A stretch of 64,000 nt of DNA from Gammaproteobacteria bacterium (GCA_030066085.1 JASJCI010000038.1:1-64000); one strand, 5' to 3'; shown: positions 52,697 through 61,903, counted from the first letter of the stretch. A program made the numbers and translations. Notes: generated from the sequence alone by a model not told the origin.

Positions 52697-53968
52697 ATGG
52701 AAATCGAAACCAAAGCGGTACACGCGGGCTACTCGCCGGATCCGACCACCAACGCGGTGGCGGTACCCATCTACCAGACCACGGCCTACGCCTTCGACAA
52801 TGCGCAGCACGGTGCCGACCTGTTCAACCTGTCGGTGCTCGGCAACATCTACACCCGTATCATGAACCCGACCAACGACGTGCTCGAGCAGCGCATCGCG
52901 GCAATGGAGGGCGGCGTCGCGGCGCTCGCGCTGTCATCGGGCCAGGCGGCGACAACCTACGCGATCCAGACCATTGCCGAGGCCGGCGACAACTTCATCA
53001 GCATGTCGACGCTCTACGGCGGCACCTACAACCTGTTCGCGCATACCTTCCCGCAAATGGGTATCGAGGTTCGTTTCGCCGACCCGGAAAACCTCGACTC
53101 GATGGCCGCGCTGATCGACGACAGGACCAAGGCGGTTTATTGCGAGTCGCTCGGTAACCCGGCGGGCAACATCGTCGACATAGCAAAAGTCTGCGAAATA
53201 GCCCATGCCCACGGCGTTGCGGTCATCGTCGACAACACGGTGCCGTCACCCTGCCTGTGCCGCCCGATCGAGCACGGCGCCGATATCGTGGTGCATTCGC
53301 TGACCAAGTACATCGGCGGCCACGGCACGATCATCGGCGGCGTCATCGTCGATTCCAACAATTTCGACTGGGTCGCCAACAAGGAGCGCTACAGGCGCCT
53401 GAACGAGCCGGACGTGTCCTACCACGGTGTCGTGTTCACCGAAACCGGCCTGCCGCCCTACATCCTGCGCGCACGCGTGGTGCCGCTGCGCAACATGGGC
53501 GCCGCGCTGGCGCCGATGAACGCGTTTCTCGCGCTGCAGGGGCTCGAAACCCTGCCGCTGCGGATGGAGCGCATCTGCGACAACACGCTGGCGGTGGCGC
53601 AGTATCTCGAGGGGCACGCCCAGGTCGAATGGGTGCGTTACGCCGGCCTCGACAGCAGTCCGCACAAGGCGCTGGCGGACAGGTACTGCGACGGCAAGGC
53701 CTCGGGTATCCTGTCCTTCGGCATCAAGGGCGGTCTCGAGGGTGGTACGAAGTTCCTCGATGCACTGCAGTTGATCACCCGCCTGGTGAATATCGGCGAC
53801 GCCAAGTCGCTCGCGACCCATCCCGCGTCGACCACGCATCGGCAATTGTCTCCCGAGGAACTGGCGTCGTCGGGCGTTTCGCCTGAACTCGTGCGCCTGT
53901 CGATCGGTATCGAGAACGTGAACGATATCATCGCCGACATCGACCAGGCGCTCGACGCAGCAAAATAG
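52697..53968 (+). CDS. metY: O-acetylhomoserine aminocarboxypropyltransferase
   Basis: A protein of 423 aa of the Cys/Met-metabolism PLP family. SLTKYIGGHGTIIGG contains the PLP Lys; other motifs are RIMNPTNDVLEQRIAAMEGG and IVDNTVPSPCLCRPIEHGAD. The length (longer than MetB/MetC) and the C-terminal HPASTTHRQLSPEE segment point to MetY, which makes homocysteine from O-acetylhomoserine and sulfide. It has an AACCGGAGA RBS. A terminator follows 30 bp after the stop. Confidence 0.88.
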   Translation: MEIETKAVHAGYSPDPTTNAVAVPIYQTTAYAFDNAQHGADLFNLSVLGNIYTRIMNPTNDVLEQRIAAMEGGVAALALSSGQAATTYAIQTIAEAGDNFISMSTLYGGTYNLFAHTFPQMGIEVRFADPENLDSMAALIDDRTKAVYCESLGNPAGNIVDIAKVCEIAHAHGVAVIVDNTVPSPCLCRPIEHGADIVVHSLTKYIGGHGTIIGGVIVDSNNFDWVANKERYRRLNEPDVSYHGVVFTETGLPPYILRARVVPLRNMGAALAPMNAFLALQGLETLPLRMERICDNTLAVAQYLEGHAQVEWVRYAGLDSSPHKALADRYCDGKASGILSFGIKGGLEGGTKFLDALQLITRLVNIGDAKSLATHPASTTHRQLSPEELASSGVSPELVRLSIGIENVNDIIADIDQALDAAK

Positions 53969-53997
53969 GGTCTCCACGGGGGCGCCTCGAGCGCGCA

Positions 53998-54028
53998 AGG
54001 GGATGGGGTTTGTTCCATCCCCTTTTTT
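53998..54028 (+). terminator. Rho-independent terminator after metY
   Basis: AGGGGATGG (53998-54006) pairs with CCATCCCCT (54015-54023), a 9-bp stem with an 8-nt loop, followed by TTTTT. It ends the metY transcript. Confidence 0.88.
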
Positions 54029-54043
54029 CTGCCGGGCGTCTGG

Positions 54044-54159
54044 AGATTGCTTCGGCCCCTGCGGGGCCTCGCAATGACGGCAGGGATTTCGTCGCAGCGG
54101 GGCCCAGGCTCCATCGCCGCCGCCTCGTCATTGCGAGGCCCGACGGGCCGCAGCAATCT
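54044..54159. repeat. Inverted REP pair (BIME-like), ~116 bp
   Basis: AGATTGCTTCGGCCC...CCTCGCAATGACG at 54044-54079 is repeated inverted as CGTCATTGCGAGG...GGGCCGCAGCAATCT at 54125-54159. The arm contains GC-rich hairpins. This matches a widespread proteobacterial class of intergenic repeats. It lies downstream of the metY terminator, between convergent genes. Confidence 0.8.
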
Positions 54160-54267
54160 TCATGTTGATGCCGCGCTAAGACCACGAACCTGTTTTTTGC
54201 GCCCCCGGGGACGCTGACGTGTCCGTGCGCGGAACGAGCTGCTCGCGCAAAGGCAGTTAGCGGGGAA

Positions 54268-54924
54268 CTAGCAGATGATGCCCTGCTGCCAGGAATGGTC
54301 GATCCTGTCGGGGAACTCGGGACAGATCGGCGCACCGGCAACGTAGACGCGCTCGAGGAAGGGTTTGCGTTCCGCCCTGGCAAGCTGCCGGCGAAAGATG
54401 TTTTCTTCCTCGATCGCCTGCCGCTCGGAGCGCGCGTAGGCCCAGGTGCCGTTCATCATGTGCATCGCGTGCGCGAGCTCGTGATACAGGTTCACGACCG
54501 CGCGATACTCGATGCGGCTGCGGCTGCGATCGAATACCCAGTGACTGCCGCCGTCCGGAATATTGAAGTTGAAATAGATATCGATCGATTCGCCGATGCC
54601 GTTGATCAGGTTGGACGACATCGGCGCCGACGCCTTGCCGGAGGAGATCATCGAATCGGCGGAGTGAAAGATCATCAGCTTGTGCCCCGAGTCCTGGATC
54701 GAGACCAGGGTCTGGTAACCTTTCGGGATTTCGGCTACCTGGGTCAGCCAGCGGCGCATCTTGCGGATCTGCTGTGGCGTGCCGTGCAGGGAAATGTTGT
54801 GGCCGTAGGGTTTCCTCTCCGGATCGGAGATTTCGTGCAGGGGTACCAGGCCAATGTCAAAACTCATAACCGTCGTGGAGACTATCAGCCCGGCAGCCAG
54901 TATCAGTATGCTGCCTATACGCAT
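54268..54924 (-). CDS. M91 (NleD-like) zinc metallopeptidase, probably secreted
   Basis: A protein of 218 aa. A signal peptide-like segment occupies residues ~1-21 (ILILAAGLIVSTTVMSF). The zinc motif HELAHAMHMMNG is at ~150-160, and EEENIFRRQL follows about 25 residues later, where the third ligand region of the M91 family lies. The family includes NleD, an effector that cleaves host MAP kinases; other members are uncharacterised secreted peptidases. Here the target is unknown. An 8-bp palindrome lies ~60-80 bp upstream of the start. Confidence 0.7.
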   Translation of the reverse strand: MRIGSILILAAGLIVSTTVMSFDIGLVPLHEISDPERKPYGHNISLHGTPQQIRKMRRWLTQVAEIPKGYQTLVSIQDSGHKLMIFHSADSMISSGKASAPMSSNLINGIGESIDIYFNFNIPDGGSHWVFDRSRSRIEYRAVVNLYHELAHAMHMMNGTWAYARSERQAIEEENIFRRQLARAERKPFLERVYVAGAPICPEFPDRIDHSWQQGIIC

Positions 54925-54982
54925 TATTCCCTCGCGTCACGACTTCTGTCACACCGCTGTTATCGACTTGCAGCACAACACC

Positions 54983-55006
54983 GATGTATATACAAAGTTA
55001 TACATC
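54983..55006. promoter_or_regulatory. Palindrome upstream of M91 peptidase gene
   Basis: GATGTATA (54983-54990) and TATACATC (54999-55006) form a perfect inverted repeat with 8 nt between, in a clearly AT-rich stretch. It sits 59-82 bp before the peptidase start and is probably an operator or a double -10/-35 control site. The remaining region 54925-55213 shows no gene. Confidence 0.6.
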
Positions 55007-55213
55007 ATATTCGGCAGATTGCAAAAAAACTTGAAAATTCGGGAAAAAACGCACCATTTTTCAACCACATGGGCGTGCAGGCACGGGTTAACCCATAGGC
55101 CTGTCAGCGCCCGTTGCAGTGCGTATGGAGAAATACATGTCGGTCCGCGGCAAAAACGCGCGGCGGATCAGTCGATCCTGCGGCGACACGAATCGCCGCC
55201 CGCAGCGAGAAAT

Positions 55214-55642
55214 TCAGGAGGCGATATACTGCCGCATCGCTTCGGCTTCGGCCTGGATCTCGTTGATCCGGCAGCGGACCAGGTCGCGGATACTGATAAA
55301 ACCGACCAGGTCGTCGCCATCGAACACCGGCAGGTGGCGAATGTGACGATCGTTCATCATCGCCAGCACCTCGTTGACGGTATCGCTGGCGGAACACTGG
55401 ATAATATCGCGCGTCATGAGTTCGGACACCGCGACATCGTGTAAATCCGCGCCATACGGCTCCATGCTGCGGACGATGTCACGCTCGGAAAAAATACCGA
55501 CGATCTCACCGTTTTCGTCCTCGACCAGCAAAGCGCCGATATGGTGCTCGGTCAGCACGGTCGCGGCCTCGGCAACGCACGCATCGGCCCGGATCTTGTG
55601 AATTTCGCCGTCCTTACCTTGAACGAGTGCAGCCAGCTTCAT
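55214..55642 (-). CDS. Tandem CBS-domain protein
   Basis: A protein of 142 aa from ATG 55642 with GGAGGGG upstream; the in-frame start at 55678 lies in a palindrome and adds unlike sequence. Two CBS motifs are visible: ILTEHHIGALLVEDENGEIVGIFSERDIVRS and the second with VFDGDDLVGFISIRDLVR. These bind adenine nucleotides and sense energy charge. No enzymatic domain is fused. It lies 257 bp downstream of dppF; a second CBS protein lies on the other side of the dpp operon. Confidence 0.9.
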   Translation of the reverse strand: MKLAALVQGKDGEIHKIRADACVAEAATVLTEHHIGALLVEDENGEIVGIFSERDIVRSMEPYGADLHDVAVSELMTRDIIQCSASDTVNEVLAMMNDRHIRHLPVFDGDDLVGFISIRDLVRCRINEIQAEAEAMRQYIAS

Positions 55643-55677
55643 CGAACTTCCCCTCCGTTTGCCCTGTTTTTTTGTCA

Positions 55678-55697
55678 TGCCGGCCGCGCGGCCGGCA
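55678..55697. repeat. Perfect 20-bp GC palindrome near CBS gene start
   Basis: TGCCGGCCGC is followed directly by its own reverse complement. It sits between dppF and the CBS gene, 36 bp before the CBS start on that strand. It is a hairpin candidate, not a terminator because no T-run follows on the leftward strand. Confidence 0.55.
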
Positions 55698-55898
55698 GCT
55701 TCGTATCACTATCGCTCAAACGACAGGCTGGAGCAAGTGGGTATCGCCGGCGATTTCCGGCGGATCGACCGCAGCGTCCGGGCGAAACCCGGGGAGATCG
55801 AAGCGCGCGCGGGTTTTCCCCGCAGCAACGCGCAACAAAAAGGCGGGGATCGCGGAATCCTGCGCCGCCGGGGCGGTCGAGGTCATCTGGCCCGCGGA

Positions 55899-56699
55899 CT
55901 AGGGCAGGCTATCGGCAAAATCCTCGAACGCATCGATGGCCGCGCGGTCATAGCCGCGGCTCGCGGTCAACAGCTGCCGGGTATAGGCCTTGCCGGGGCT
56001 GCGCTCACGCAGCTGCTCGACGTCGAGGGTTTCGACCACGCGACCGTGCTGCATGACCGTCAGCGCGTCACACAGATAGGCCACCACCGCGAGATTGTGG
56101 CTGACCAGCAGGTAGGTCAGGTCGTGTTCGCGCTGCAGGCGCCGCAGCAGGTTGAGCACCTCGGCCTGTACCGAGACGTCGAGCGCCGAGGTCGGCTCGT
56201 CCAGCAGCACCACCTCGGGATCGGTGATCAGCGCGCGCGCGATCGACACGCGCTGGCGCTGCCCACCTGAAATCTGGTGCGGGTAGCGAAAACGAAACGA
56301 TGCATCCAGGCCGACCTCTTCCAGCGCCGCGACCACGCGCGCCTCGACCTGGTCCAGCCGATGCACGCGTGCGGGTTCGGCGACGATGGCATCGACCGTG
56401 TGCCGCGGATGCAGCGAACCGTACGGATCCTGGAATACCATCTGTACCCGCCGGCGAAACGCGCGCGAACGGAGCTGGCCATGCAGCACCTCGTCGCCGA
56501 TACGCAGCGAGCCCTCGACCCGCGCAACCCGGCCCAGCAAACCCGCCAGCGCCCGCAGCACCGTGGTTTTGCCCGAACCCGACTCTCCGACCAGGCCGTA
56601 AGCCTGGCCCCTGTTGATGCTCAGCGAAAAATCCTTGACCGCGTGAAACGCCCGCTGGCCATGGCCGAAGGTTACCTCGAGACCGCCGAGTTCGATCAC
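55899..56699 (-). CDS. dppF: Oligopeptide/dipeptide ABC transporter ATPase (DppF type)
   Basis: A protein of 266 aa. Walker [11 protein letters not shown]-loop [13 protein letters not shown], signature ISGGQRQR, Walker [13 protein letters not shown] and H-loop VSHN are intact. It is the second ATPase of the transporter. Starts with a 4-nt overlap with dppD. Typical Dpp systems keep the same order (ABCDF). Length is shorter than many DppF proteins; the C-terminal oligopeptide-transporter extension seems absent. Confidence 0.9.
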   Translation of the reverse strand: MIELGGLEVTFGHGQRAFHAVKDFSLSINRGQAYGLVGESGSGKTTVLRALAGLLGRVARVEGSLRIGDEVLHGQLRSRAFRRRVQMVFQDPYGSLHPRHTVDAIVAEPARVHRLDQVEARVVAALEEVGLDASFRFRYPHQISGGQRQRVSIARALITDPEVVLLDEPTSALDVSVQAEVLNLLRRLQREHDLTYLLVSHNLAVVAYLCDALTVMQHGRVVETLDVEQLRERSPGKAYTRQLLTASRGYDRAAIDAFEDFADSLP

Positions 56700-57553
56700 G
56701 CCGAATCCTCCGCGTCGACCAGCCAGGCGGGGTCACGGCGCAGCACCGGCAGCTCGCGCGAGCGCCGGTCGAAATCGGGCAGGCAGTCGAGCAGGCCGCG
56801 GGTGTAGGGGTGACTGGCGTTTTCGAGTTCGGCGGCAGCACAGGTCTCAAGTACGCGCCCGCCGTACATGACCAGGATACGATCGCAGAACGACGCGACC
56901 AGGTTCAGATCGTGGCTGATCAGGAGCAGGCCCATGCCGCGGGATTCGATCATATCGTCGAGCACTGCCAGCACCTGCAGCTGAACGGTCACGTCGAGCG
57001 CCGAGGTCGGCTCGTCGGCGATGATCACGGCCGGCTCCGGGATCATCATCATCGCGATCATGATGCGCTGGCCCATACCGCCGGATACCTCGTGCGGATA
57101 GGCGCGGTAAACCCGCTCGGGGTCGCGAATGCGCACCGCGCGCAGCATCTCCAGCGTGCGCTCGCGCGCGGCCGCGCGTGATGCCGCGTGATGCACGCGA
57201 AAGGCTTCCTCGATCTGCGCGCCGATGTTCATCACCGGGTTCAGCGAGTACTTCGGATCCTGCATGATCATCGAGATACCGCCGCCGCGAATCGCGCGCA
57301 TGCGCTTTTCGTTCGCGGCAAGCAGGTCGATGCCGTCGAACTCCAGCCGCCGTGCGCGGCGCTCGCCACCGGCGGCGGTCAGGCCGAGAATGGCGCGGCC
57401 GGTCTGCGACTTGCCCGAGCCGGACTCGCCGACGATGCCGAGCTTTTCCCGCCCCAGTTCGAAGCTGACGCCGTTGACCGCGTGCACGCGACCGGTCGGC
57501 GTCGGATACTCGACGTGCAGGTCCTCGACGATGAGCAGGGGCGTGTCGGCCAT
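56696..57553 (-). CDS. dppD: Oligopeptide/dipeptide ABC transporter ATPase (DppD type)
   Basis: A protein of 285 aa. Walker A GESGSGKS, a signature VSGGM (variant of LSGGQ, as usual in DppD), Walker [13 protein letters not shown] and the H-loop ISHD are intact. The peptide transporter C-terminal segment (YTRGLLDCLPDF) that marks the family is present. It overlaps dppF by 4 nt and follows dppC by 3 nt, so it is translationally coupled. Confidence 0.92.
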   Translation of the reverse strand: MADTPLLIVEDLHVEYPTPTGRVHAVNGVSFELGREKLGIVGESGSGKSQTGRAILGLTAAGGERRARRLEFDGIDLLAANEKRMRAIRGGGISMIMQDPKYSLNPVMNIGAQIEEAFRVHHAASRAAARERTLEMLRAVRIRDPERVYRAYPHEVSGGMGQRIMIAMMMIPEPAVIIADEPTSALDVTVQLQVLAVLDDMIESRGMGLLLISHDLNLVASFCDRILVMYGGRVLETCAAAELENASHPYTRGLLDCLPDFDRRSRELPVLRRDPAWLVDAEDSA

Positions 57554-57556
57554 GTC

Positions 57557-58465
57557 TCAGGCCCCGCTCTTCGGATCGAACACGTCGCGCAGACCGTCAC
57601 CGAGCAGGTTGAAACCGAGGCTGACCACGAGGATCGCGATGCCGGGGATGGTGGGTACCCACCACTGGTCGATCAGGTACTGGCGGCCGAGCGATATCAT
57701 CGCGCCCCACTCCGGTGTCGGCGGCTGTGCGCCGAGACCGAGAAACCCGAGCCCCGCTGCGGTCAGGATAATCCCGGCCATGTCCAGCGTCAGGCGCACG
57801 ATGACCGACGACAGGCACAGCGGCGTCACGTGGCGCGCGAGGATGCCGGCGGTGCTCACGCCCTGCACCTGCGCGGCGAGGATGAATTCGCTGCGGCGGA
57901 TCGTCAGCGCCTCGGCACGCGCTATGCGCGCAAACGGCGACCAGGTCGTCAGCGCAATCGCCAGCACCGCGTTTTCCAGCCCCGGACCCAGCACCGCGAC
58001 GAAGGCCATCGCCAGGATCAGGCGCGGAAACGCGAGGAAGATATCGGTCAGGCGCATCAGCAGCGTATCGACCACCCCGCCGACGTAGCCGGCAACCACG
58101 CCGATCAGCAGCCCGATCGGCACGACGATGATCGTGACCAGGCCGACGATATAGAGCGTGATGCGCGAACCCCAGACGATGCGATCGTAGATATCGCGGC
58201 CGAGGTCGTCGGTGCCGAACCAGTGCGCGGCGCTCGGCGGCTGCAGCCGGTTCGGCAGGTCGGGCTCGAGGCCGTCGGTAGCGGTGATCCAGGGAGCGAA
58301 CAGCGCCACCAGTACCAGGCCGGCGACGATCAGGAGCCCGAGCATCGCGATCGGGTTCGCGCGAAACGCGAGCCAGCCGAGATAAAAACGCTGCGCACGC
58401 GCTTGCCAGCTCGAACGCGGTGTTGCCGCCAGCAGCCAGTCGCGCAGCGTCGATCCGGCAGCCAT
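57557..58465 (-). CDS. dppC: Peptide ABC transporter permease (DppC type)
   Basis: A protein of 302 aa from ATG 58465, which overlaps the dppB stop by one base. An open extension upstream within dppB is ignored. The N-terminal cytoplasmic arm and first helix (NPIAMLGLLIVAGLVLVALFAPW) are followed by the DDLGRDIYDRIVWGSR segment specific to DppC/OppC and the ATPase-docking loop. Five or six membrane helices. Works with DppB in the inner membrane. Confidence 0.92.
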   Translation of the reverse strand: MAAGSTLRDWLLAATPRSSWQARAQRFYLGWLAFRANPIAMLGLLIVAGLVLVALFAPWITATDGLEPDLPNRLQPPSAAHWFGTDDLGRDIYDRIVWGSRITLYIVGLVTIIVVPIGLLIGVVAGYVGGVVDTLLMRLTDIFLAFPRLILAMAFVAVLGPGLENAVLAIALTTWSPFARIARAEALTIRRSEFILAAQVQGVSTAGILARHVTPLCLSSVIVRLTLDMAGIILTAAGLGFLGLGAQPPTPEWGAMISLGRQYLIDQWWVPTIPGIAILVVSLGFNLLGDGLRDVFDPKSGA

Positions 58466-59529
58466 CAGCGCACCCTCGGATCGACCAGGCGATAAAGCAG
58501 GTCCGACAGCAGGTTGATGCCGACGAAACAGATCCCGACCACGATGGTGCCGCCGAGCACCGCGTTCATGTCGTTGTTGAACAGCGAGCGCGTGATGTAC
58601 TGGCCGATGCCGGGCCACGAGAACACGGTTTCGGTCAGCACTGAACCCTCGAGCAGCGATGCGTAGGTCAGGCCGATGATCGTGATCAGCTGCACCAGCA
58701 CGTTGCGGAAGGCATGGCGCCAGATCACCTGCGATTCCGGGATCCCCTTGACCCGCGCGGTGAGAATGTATTCCTGGCCGAGCTGATCGAGCATGAAACT
58801 GCGCGTCATGCGCGCGATATAGGCCAGTGCGAAGGTGCCCAGGATCGACGCGGGCAAGACCAGGTGCGACAGCGCGTTGTCGAAGATCTCCCATTCGCCG
58901 GCCAGCGCCGCGTCCAGCAACAGGATCCCGCTGCGCGCTTCGACGATGCCGTCGAAATACACGTCCAGGCGCCCGGGCCCCGCCACCCAGTCGAGCCTGG
59001 CGTAGAACACCAGCAGCGCCACCAGGCCGAGCCAGAATATCGGCGCCGAGTAGCCCAGCAGGGCGATGACGCGCACGATGTGGTCGGGCCAGCGGCCGCG
59101 GTGCACGGCGGCGAAAACCCCCATCGGTACGCCGACGAATACCCCGAGCAGGGTGGCGACGGTGGCGAGTTCGAGCGTGGCCGGGAAGAAACGCAGGATA
59201 TCCTCGGCTACCGGTCGCGCGGTCATGATCGAGGTGCCGAGATCGCCGTCGAACAACTGCTGCAGGTAACGCAGGTACTGCACGTATACCGGCTGATCGA
59301 GGCCGAGCTCGCGGTAGACCTGCTGGTAGACCTCTTCGGATGCGCGATCGCCGACGATCGCGAGTACCGGGTCGACCGGCATGACCCGGCCGATGACGAA
59401 GGTAATCGCGGTCAGGCCGACGAAGGTCAGCAGCAGGCTCGACAGGAATCCCGCGATACTGACCAGTGCCGGCGCCCGCGAGCGACTGCCTGCCGCCCCG
59501 GGCCGCTCACTGGCAGCGCTACCGCCCAC
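58465..59529 (-). CDS. dppB: Peptide ABC transporter permease (DppB type)
   Basis: A protein of 354 aa, GTG start at 59529, 12 nt after the binding-protein stop. First helix LLLTFVGLTAITFVIGRVMPVDP, then the typical VMPVDPVLAIVGD periplasmic region, YLRYLQQLFDGDLGTS, and the conserved RMTRSFMLDQLGQEYILTAR loop. It forms half of the translocation channel with DppC. About 25 extra basic residues precede the first helix. Confidence 0.92.
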   Translation of the reverse strand: MGGSAASERPGAAGSRSRAPALVSIAGFLSSLLLTFVGLTAITFVIGRVMPVDPVLAIVGDRASEEVYQQVYRELGLDQPVYVQYLRYLQQLFDGDLGTSIMTARPVAEDILRFFPATLELATVATLLGVFVGVPMGVFAAVHRGRWPDHIVRVIALLGYSAPIFWLGLVALLVFYARLDWVAGPGRLDVYFDGIVEARSGILLLDAALAGEWEIFDNALSHLVLPASILGTFALAYIARMTRSFMLDQLGQEYILTARVKGIPESQVIWRHAFRNVLVQLITIIGLTYASLLEGSVLTETVFSWPGIGQYITRSLFNNDMNAVLGGTIVVGICFVGINLLSDLLYRLVDPRVR

Positions 59530-59541
59530 GGTAAGCGGCGA

Positions 59542-61137
59542 CTACTGCTTGACCACGTTGCGGTAGAACACCAGGTCGAAGTTGGAACCGGACACGAACC
59601 CGTCCAGGTTGGCGCGGCGCGCGACCTGCTCGTTTTGCTGGAACATGATCACGTACGGCCCTTGCCGCTGCAGCAGGCGCTGCAGTTCCAGGTATTGCTG
59701 CTTGCGCTGGTCGAGGTCGAGTTCGTTGCGCGCGCTGACCGCCAGCGCGTTGCTTTCAGGATTCATCCAGGCGTTACGCCAGGCGAGCACGCCGGTCAGT
59801 TTCGCTTCCAGCCGATTGTCCGGATTGTGCGCGAAGGCATCGGCGTTCGAATGCGGGTCGACGTAATCCGGCGACCAGCGCGCGAGGATGATGTCGTGTT
59901 CGCGCGCGCGGTACTTCGGCCACAGGGTCTTGCCCTCGAGCGTAATGATGTTGGCGCGGATGCCGCCACGGGCAAGATCCGCCTGCACCGCCTGCGCGAT
60001 CTCGGGAAACGGCGAATTGGTCAGCGTGTGGATCGTGATGTCGAAACCGTCGCCGTGACCCGCCGCCTGCAGCAGTTCCCGCGCCCGCTCGACGTCCTTG
60101 CGATAGGGCGTCTCCTCGAGCGCGGCCCACAGCCCGCCGGGCCAGAAGGCCTGGTGAACGACGAACTGCCCGGCCAGGAACGAGTCGGCCATGCCCTGGT
60201 AGTCGACCAGGTTGCGCATCGCCTGCACCACCTCGGTCTTGCCCAGCACCGGGTGCCCGGCGTTCGCGGCCATGTAGACGATGGTGCCCTTGGGATAGCC
60301 ATCGATGCGAATCTCGTCGTTGTTCATGATGCCCTTGACCTGGTCCGGCGTGAGGTTGCGCGCCATGTCGACATCACCTTTTTCCAGCAGCAGGCGCTGC
60401 GACGAGGGCTCGGCAACGTGGCGAATGATGACCCTTTGCATCCCCGGCGCGCCGTGACGGTAATCCGCGTTGGCCTCGAGACTGACCAGCTCGTTCGACT
60501 TCCAGCTGCCGAGGCGAAACGCGCCCGAACCCGCGCTGTTGGTCTTCAGCCATTCGTAGCCAAGGTCGCCGTCCTGTTCGTGCGACATCACCAGTTCCTT
60601 GTCGATCACCGAAGCCACGCCCGCGGACAGCGCGTTCAGGACCAGGCCGGGCGAAAAGTCCTCGGTAATCGTCACCGAGACGAAGCGATCGTCGAGTGCG
60701 CGGATCAATTGATCGACATTGCCCGCGTTCCAGCCGAACTGGGTCAGGATGAAGGCCGGGGTCTTGTTGAGCTTGACCACGCGCCGCAGCGACCAGGCGA
60801 CGTCCTCGGCGCGCACCGGGTTGCCGGAATGGAACCTGAGCCCGGGGCGGATGGTCAACAGGATGGTCTTGCCGTCTTTTCTGACTTCCCACTTTTCGGC
60901 CACGCCGCCGACCAGGGTTTGCAGATCCTCGGGTTCGAACATCATGATGCGGTCGTAGATATTGGCGATGATTTCGCCGGTCGTGAGCTCGAACACCTCG
61001 GCCGGGTCGAGCGTGATGATATCGGCGATATCCTTGGCCATGACGAAGGTGTTTTTCGGCGTCGCCGCCTGCACCGGTGTTACCGCGGCCAGCATCAGGA
61101 CGATGGCTGCGGTGACGAGACGTGGTATCTGCTTCAT
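59542..61137 (-). CDS. dppA: Peptide/opine-type ABC transporter binding protein (SBP family 5)
   Basis: A protein of 531 aa. Signal peptide about 1-24 (ending AATPVQA-like VTPVQA). The mature protein has LDPAEVFELTTGEIIANIYD, FHSGNPVRAEDVAWSLRRV and the DGFVSGSNFDLVFYRNVVK tail of family 5 solute-binding proteins. It binds peptides or another organic ligand and starts the leftward dppABCDF operon. The ligand cannot be read. Divergent from the CBS gene at 61348 with a 210-bp spacer. Confidence 0.92.
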   Translation of the reverse strand: MKQIPRLVTAAIVLMLAAVTPVQAATPKNTFVMAKDIADIITLDPAEVFELTTGEIIANIYDRIMMFEPEDLQTLVGGVAEKWEVRKDGKTILLTIRPGLRFHSGNPVRAEDVAWSLRRVVKLNKTPAFILTQFGWNAGNVDQLIRALDDRFVSVTITEDFSPGLVLNALSAGVASVIDKELVMSHEQDGDLGYEWLKTNSAGSGAFRLGSWKSNELVSLEANADYRHGAPGMQRVIIRHVAEPSSQRLLLEKGDVDMARNLTPDQVKGIMNNDEIRIDGYPKGTIVYMAANAGHPVLGKTEVVQAMRNLVDYQGMADSFLAGQFVVHQAFWPGGLWAALEETPYRKDVERARELLQAAGHGDGFDITIHTLTNSPFPEIAQAVQADLARGGIRANIITLEGKTLWPKYRAREHDIILARWSPDYVDPHSNADAFAHNPDNRLEAKLTGVLAWRNAWMNPESNALAVSARNELDLDQRKQQYLELQRLLQRQGPYVIMFQQNEQVARRANLDGFVSGSNFDLVFYRNVVKQ

Positions 61138-61347
61138 CGCGTTCCCCCGGGGGTTCGAGCGCCCCTTCAGTGATCGACATCAGGCGCCCGCGGCCCAGTC
61201 GCCGGCGCCGCGATGATGGTACCACAATCGTCCGCAACACCGGCGTCGATCCGGCAGCGGTGTCGGTTTCAATTGATCTGCATCTAATCGGGACGATGCG
61301 CCGGGCGATATGCTGTTATCCTGAAACAGAAAAACTGAGGAGGCTGT

Positions 61348-61770
61348 ATGAACGTCAAGGTCGAAGAACTGATGACCCGCTCGGTCGTCACCGCACAACC
61401 GCACCACAGTGTCGAACACGTGCGCCAGATGCTGGAAAACAACTCGATCAGCGCGGTGCCCGTAGTCGATGGTGACGGACATCCAATCGGCATCGTTTCC
61501 AATACCGACCTGGTGGCCGATCTCAAACCGCACACGCCGATCAATCACGTCATGACGGAAAAGGTATACACCGTACCGCAGTACGACGATACCAGTATCG
61601 CCGCGCGTATCATGCGCAACCACGGTATTCACCGCGTGGTGGTCACCCACGAACACAAGGTTGTCGGCATGCTGAGCGCGTTCGACCTGCTCAAGCTGGT
61701 CGAAAGCCACCGCTACGTGGCCAAGAATCCGCCGACGCCGTCGAAACGCAAGGGCAACAAGCGCGCGTAG
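61348..61770 (+). CDS. Tandem CBS-domain protein
   Basis: A protein of 140 aa with AGGAGG 7 nt upstream. Two CBS repeats: QMLENNSISAVPVVDGDGHPIGIVSNTDLVADL and ARIMRNHGIHRVVVTHEHKVVGMLSAFDLLKLV. The C-terminus is basic (SKRKGNKRA). It binds adenine nucleotides and may regulate a partner. Divergent from dppA, so it mirrors the CBS gene at the other end of the dpp operon; the two proteins are only distantly alike by eye. Confidence 0.9.
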   Translation: MNVKVEELMTRSVVTAQPHHSVEHVRQMLENNSISAVPVVDGDGHPIGIVSNTDLVADLKPHTPINHVMTEKVYTVPQYDDTSIAARIMRNHGIHRVVVTHEHKVVGMLSAFDLLKLVESHRYVAKNPPTPSKRKGNKRA

Positions 61771-61789
61771 GCCGGTCGTCGGCAGACCC

Positions 61790-61903
61790 GTGATCACGGC
61801 CGACAGCGCGCTCTACCGGGTGGTCGCCCGCGAGCTCGGGCTCGAGTTCAATCCGGCGATGTCCTCGCTCGCGCGGCTTGCCATGCCGGAGTCGTCGATA
61901 TGA
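61790..61903 (+). CDS. Small ORF, 37 aa, overlapping methyltransferase start
   Basis: GTG-initiated, reading VITADSALYRVVARELGLEF and ending in a TGA that overlaps the next ATG by 4 nt (ATGA), which is the arrangement of coupled genes. It has an amphipathic, protein-like composition. It may be a leader peptide or a chance ORF. Confidence 0.3.
   Translation: MITADSALYRVVARELGLEFNPAMSSLARLAMPESSI

Noticed and set aside
55678..55697. Terminator after dppF
   Set aside because: Perfect palindrome but no T-run on the leftward strand. The T-run is on the wrong side.
58714..61173. 800-codon open frame opposite dppA/dppB
   Set aside because: Antisense shadow of well-recognised transporter genes; no family motif.
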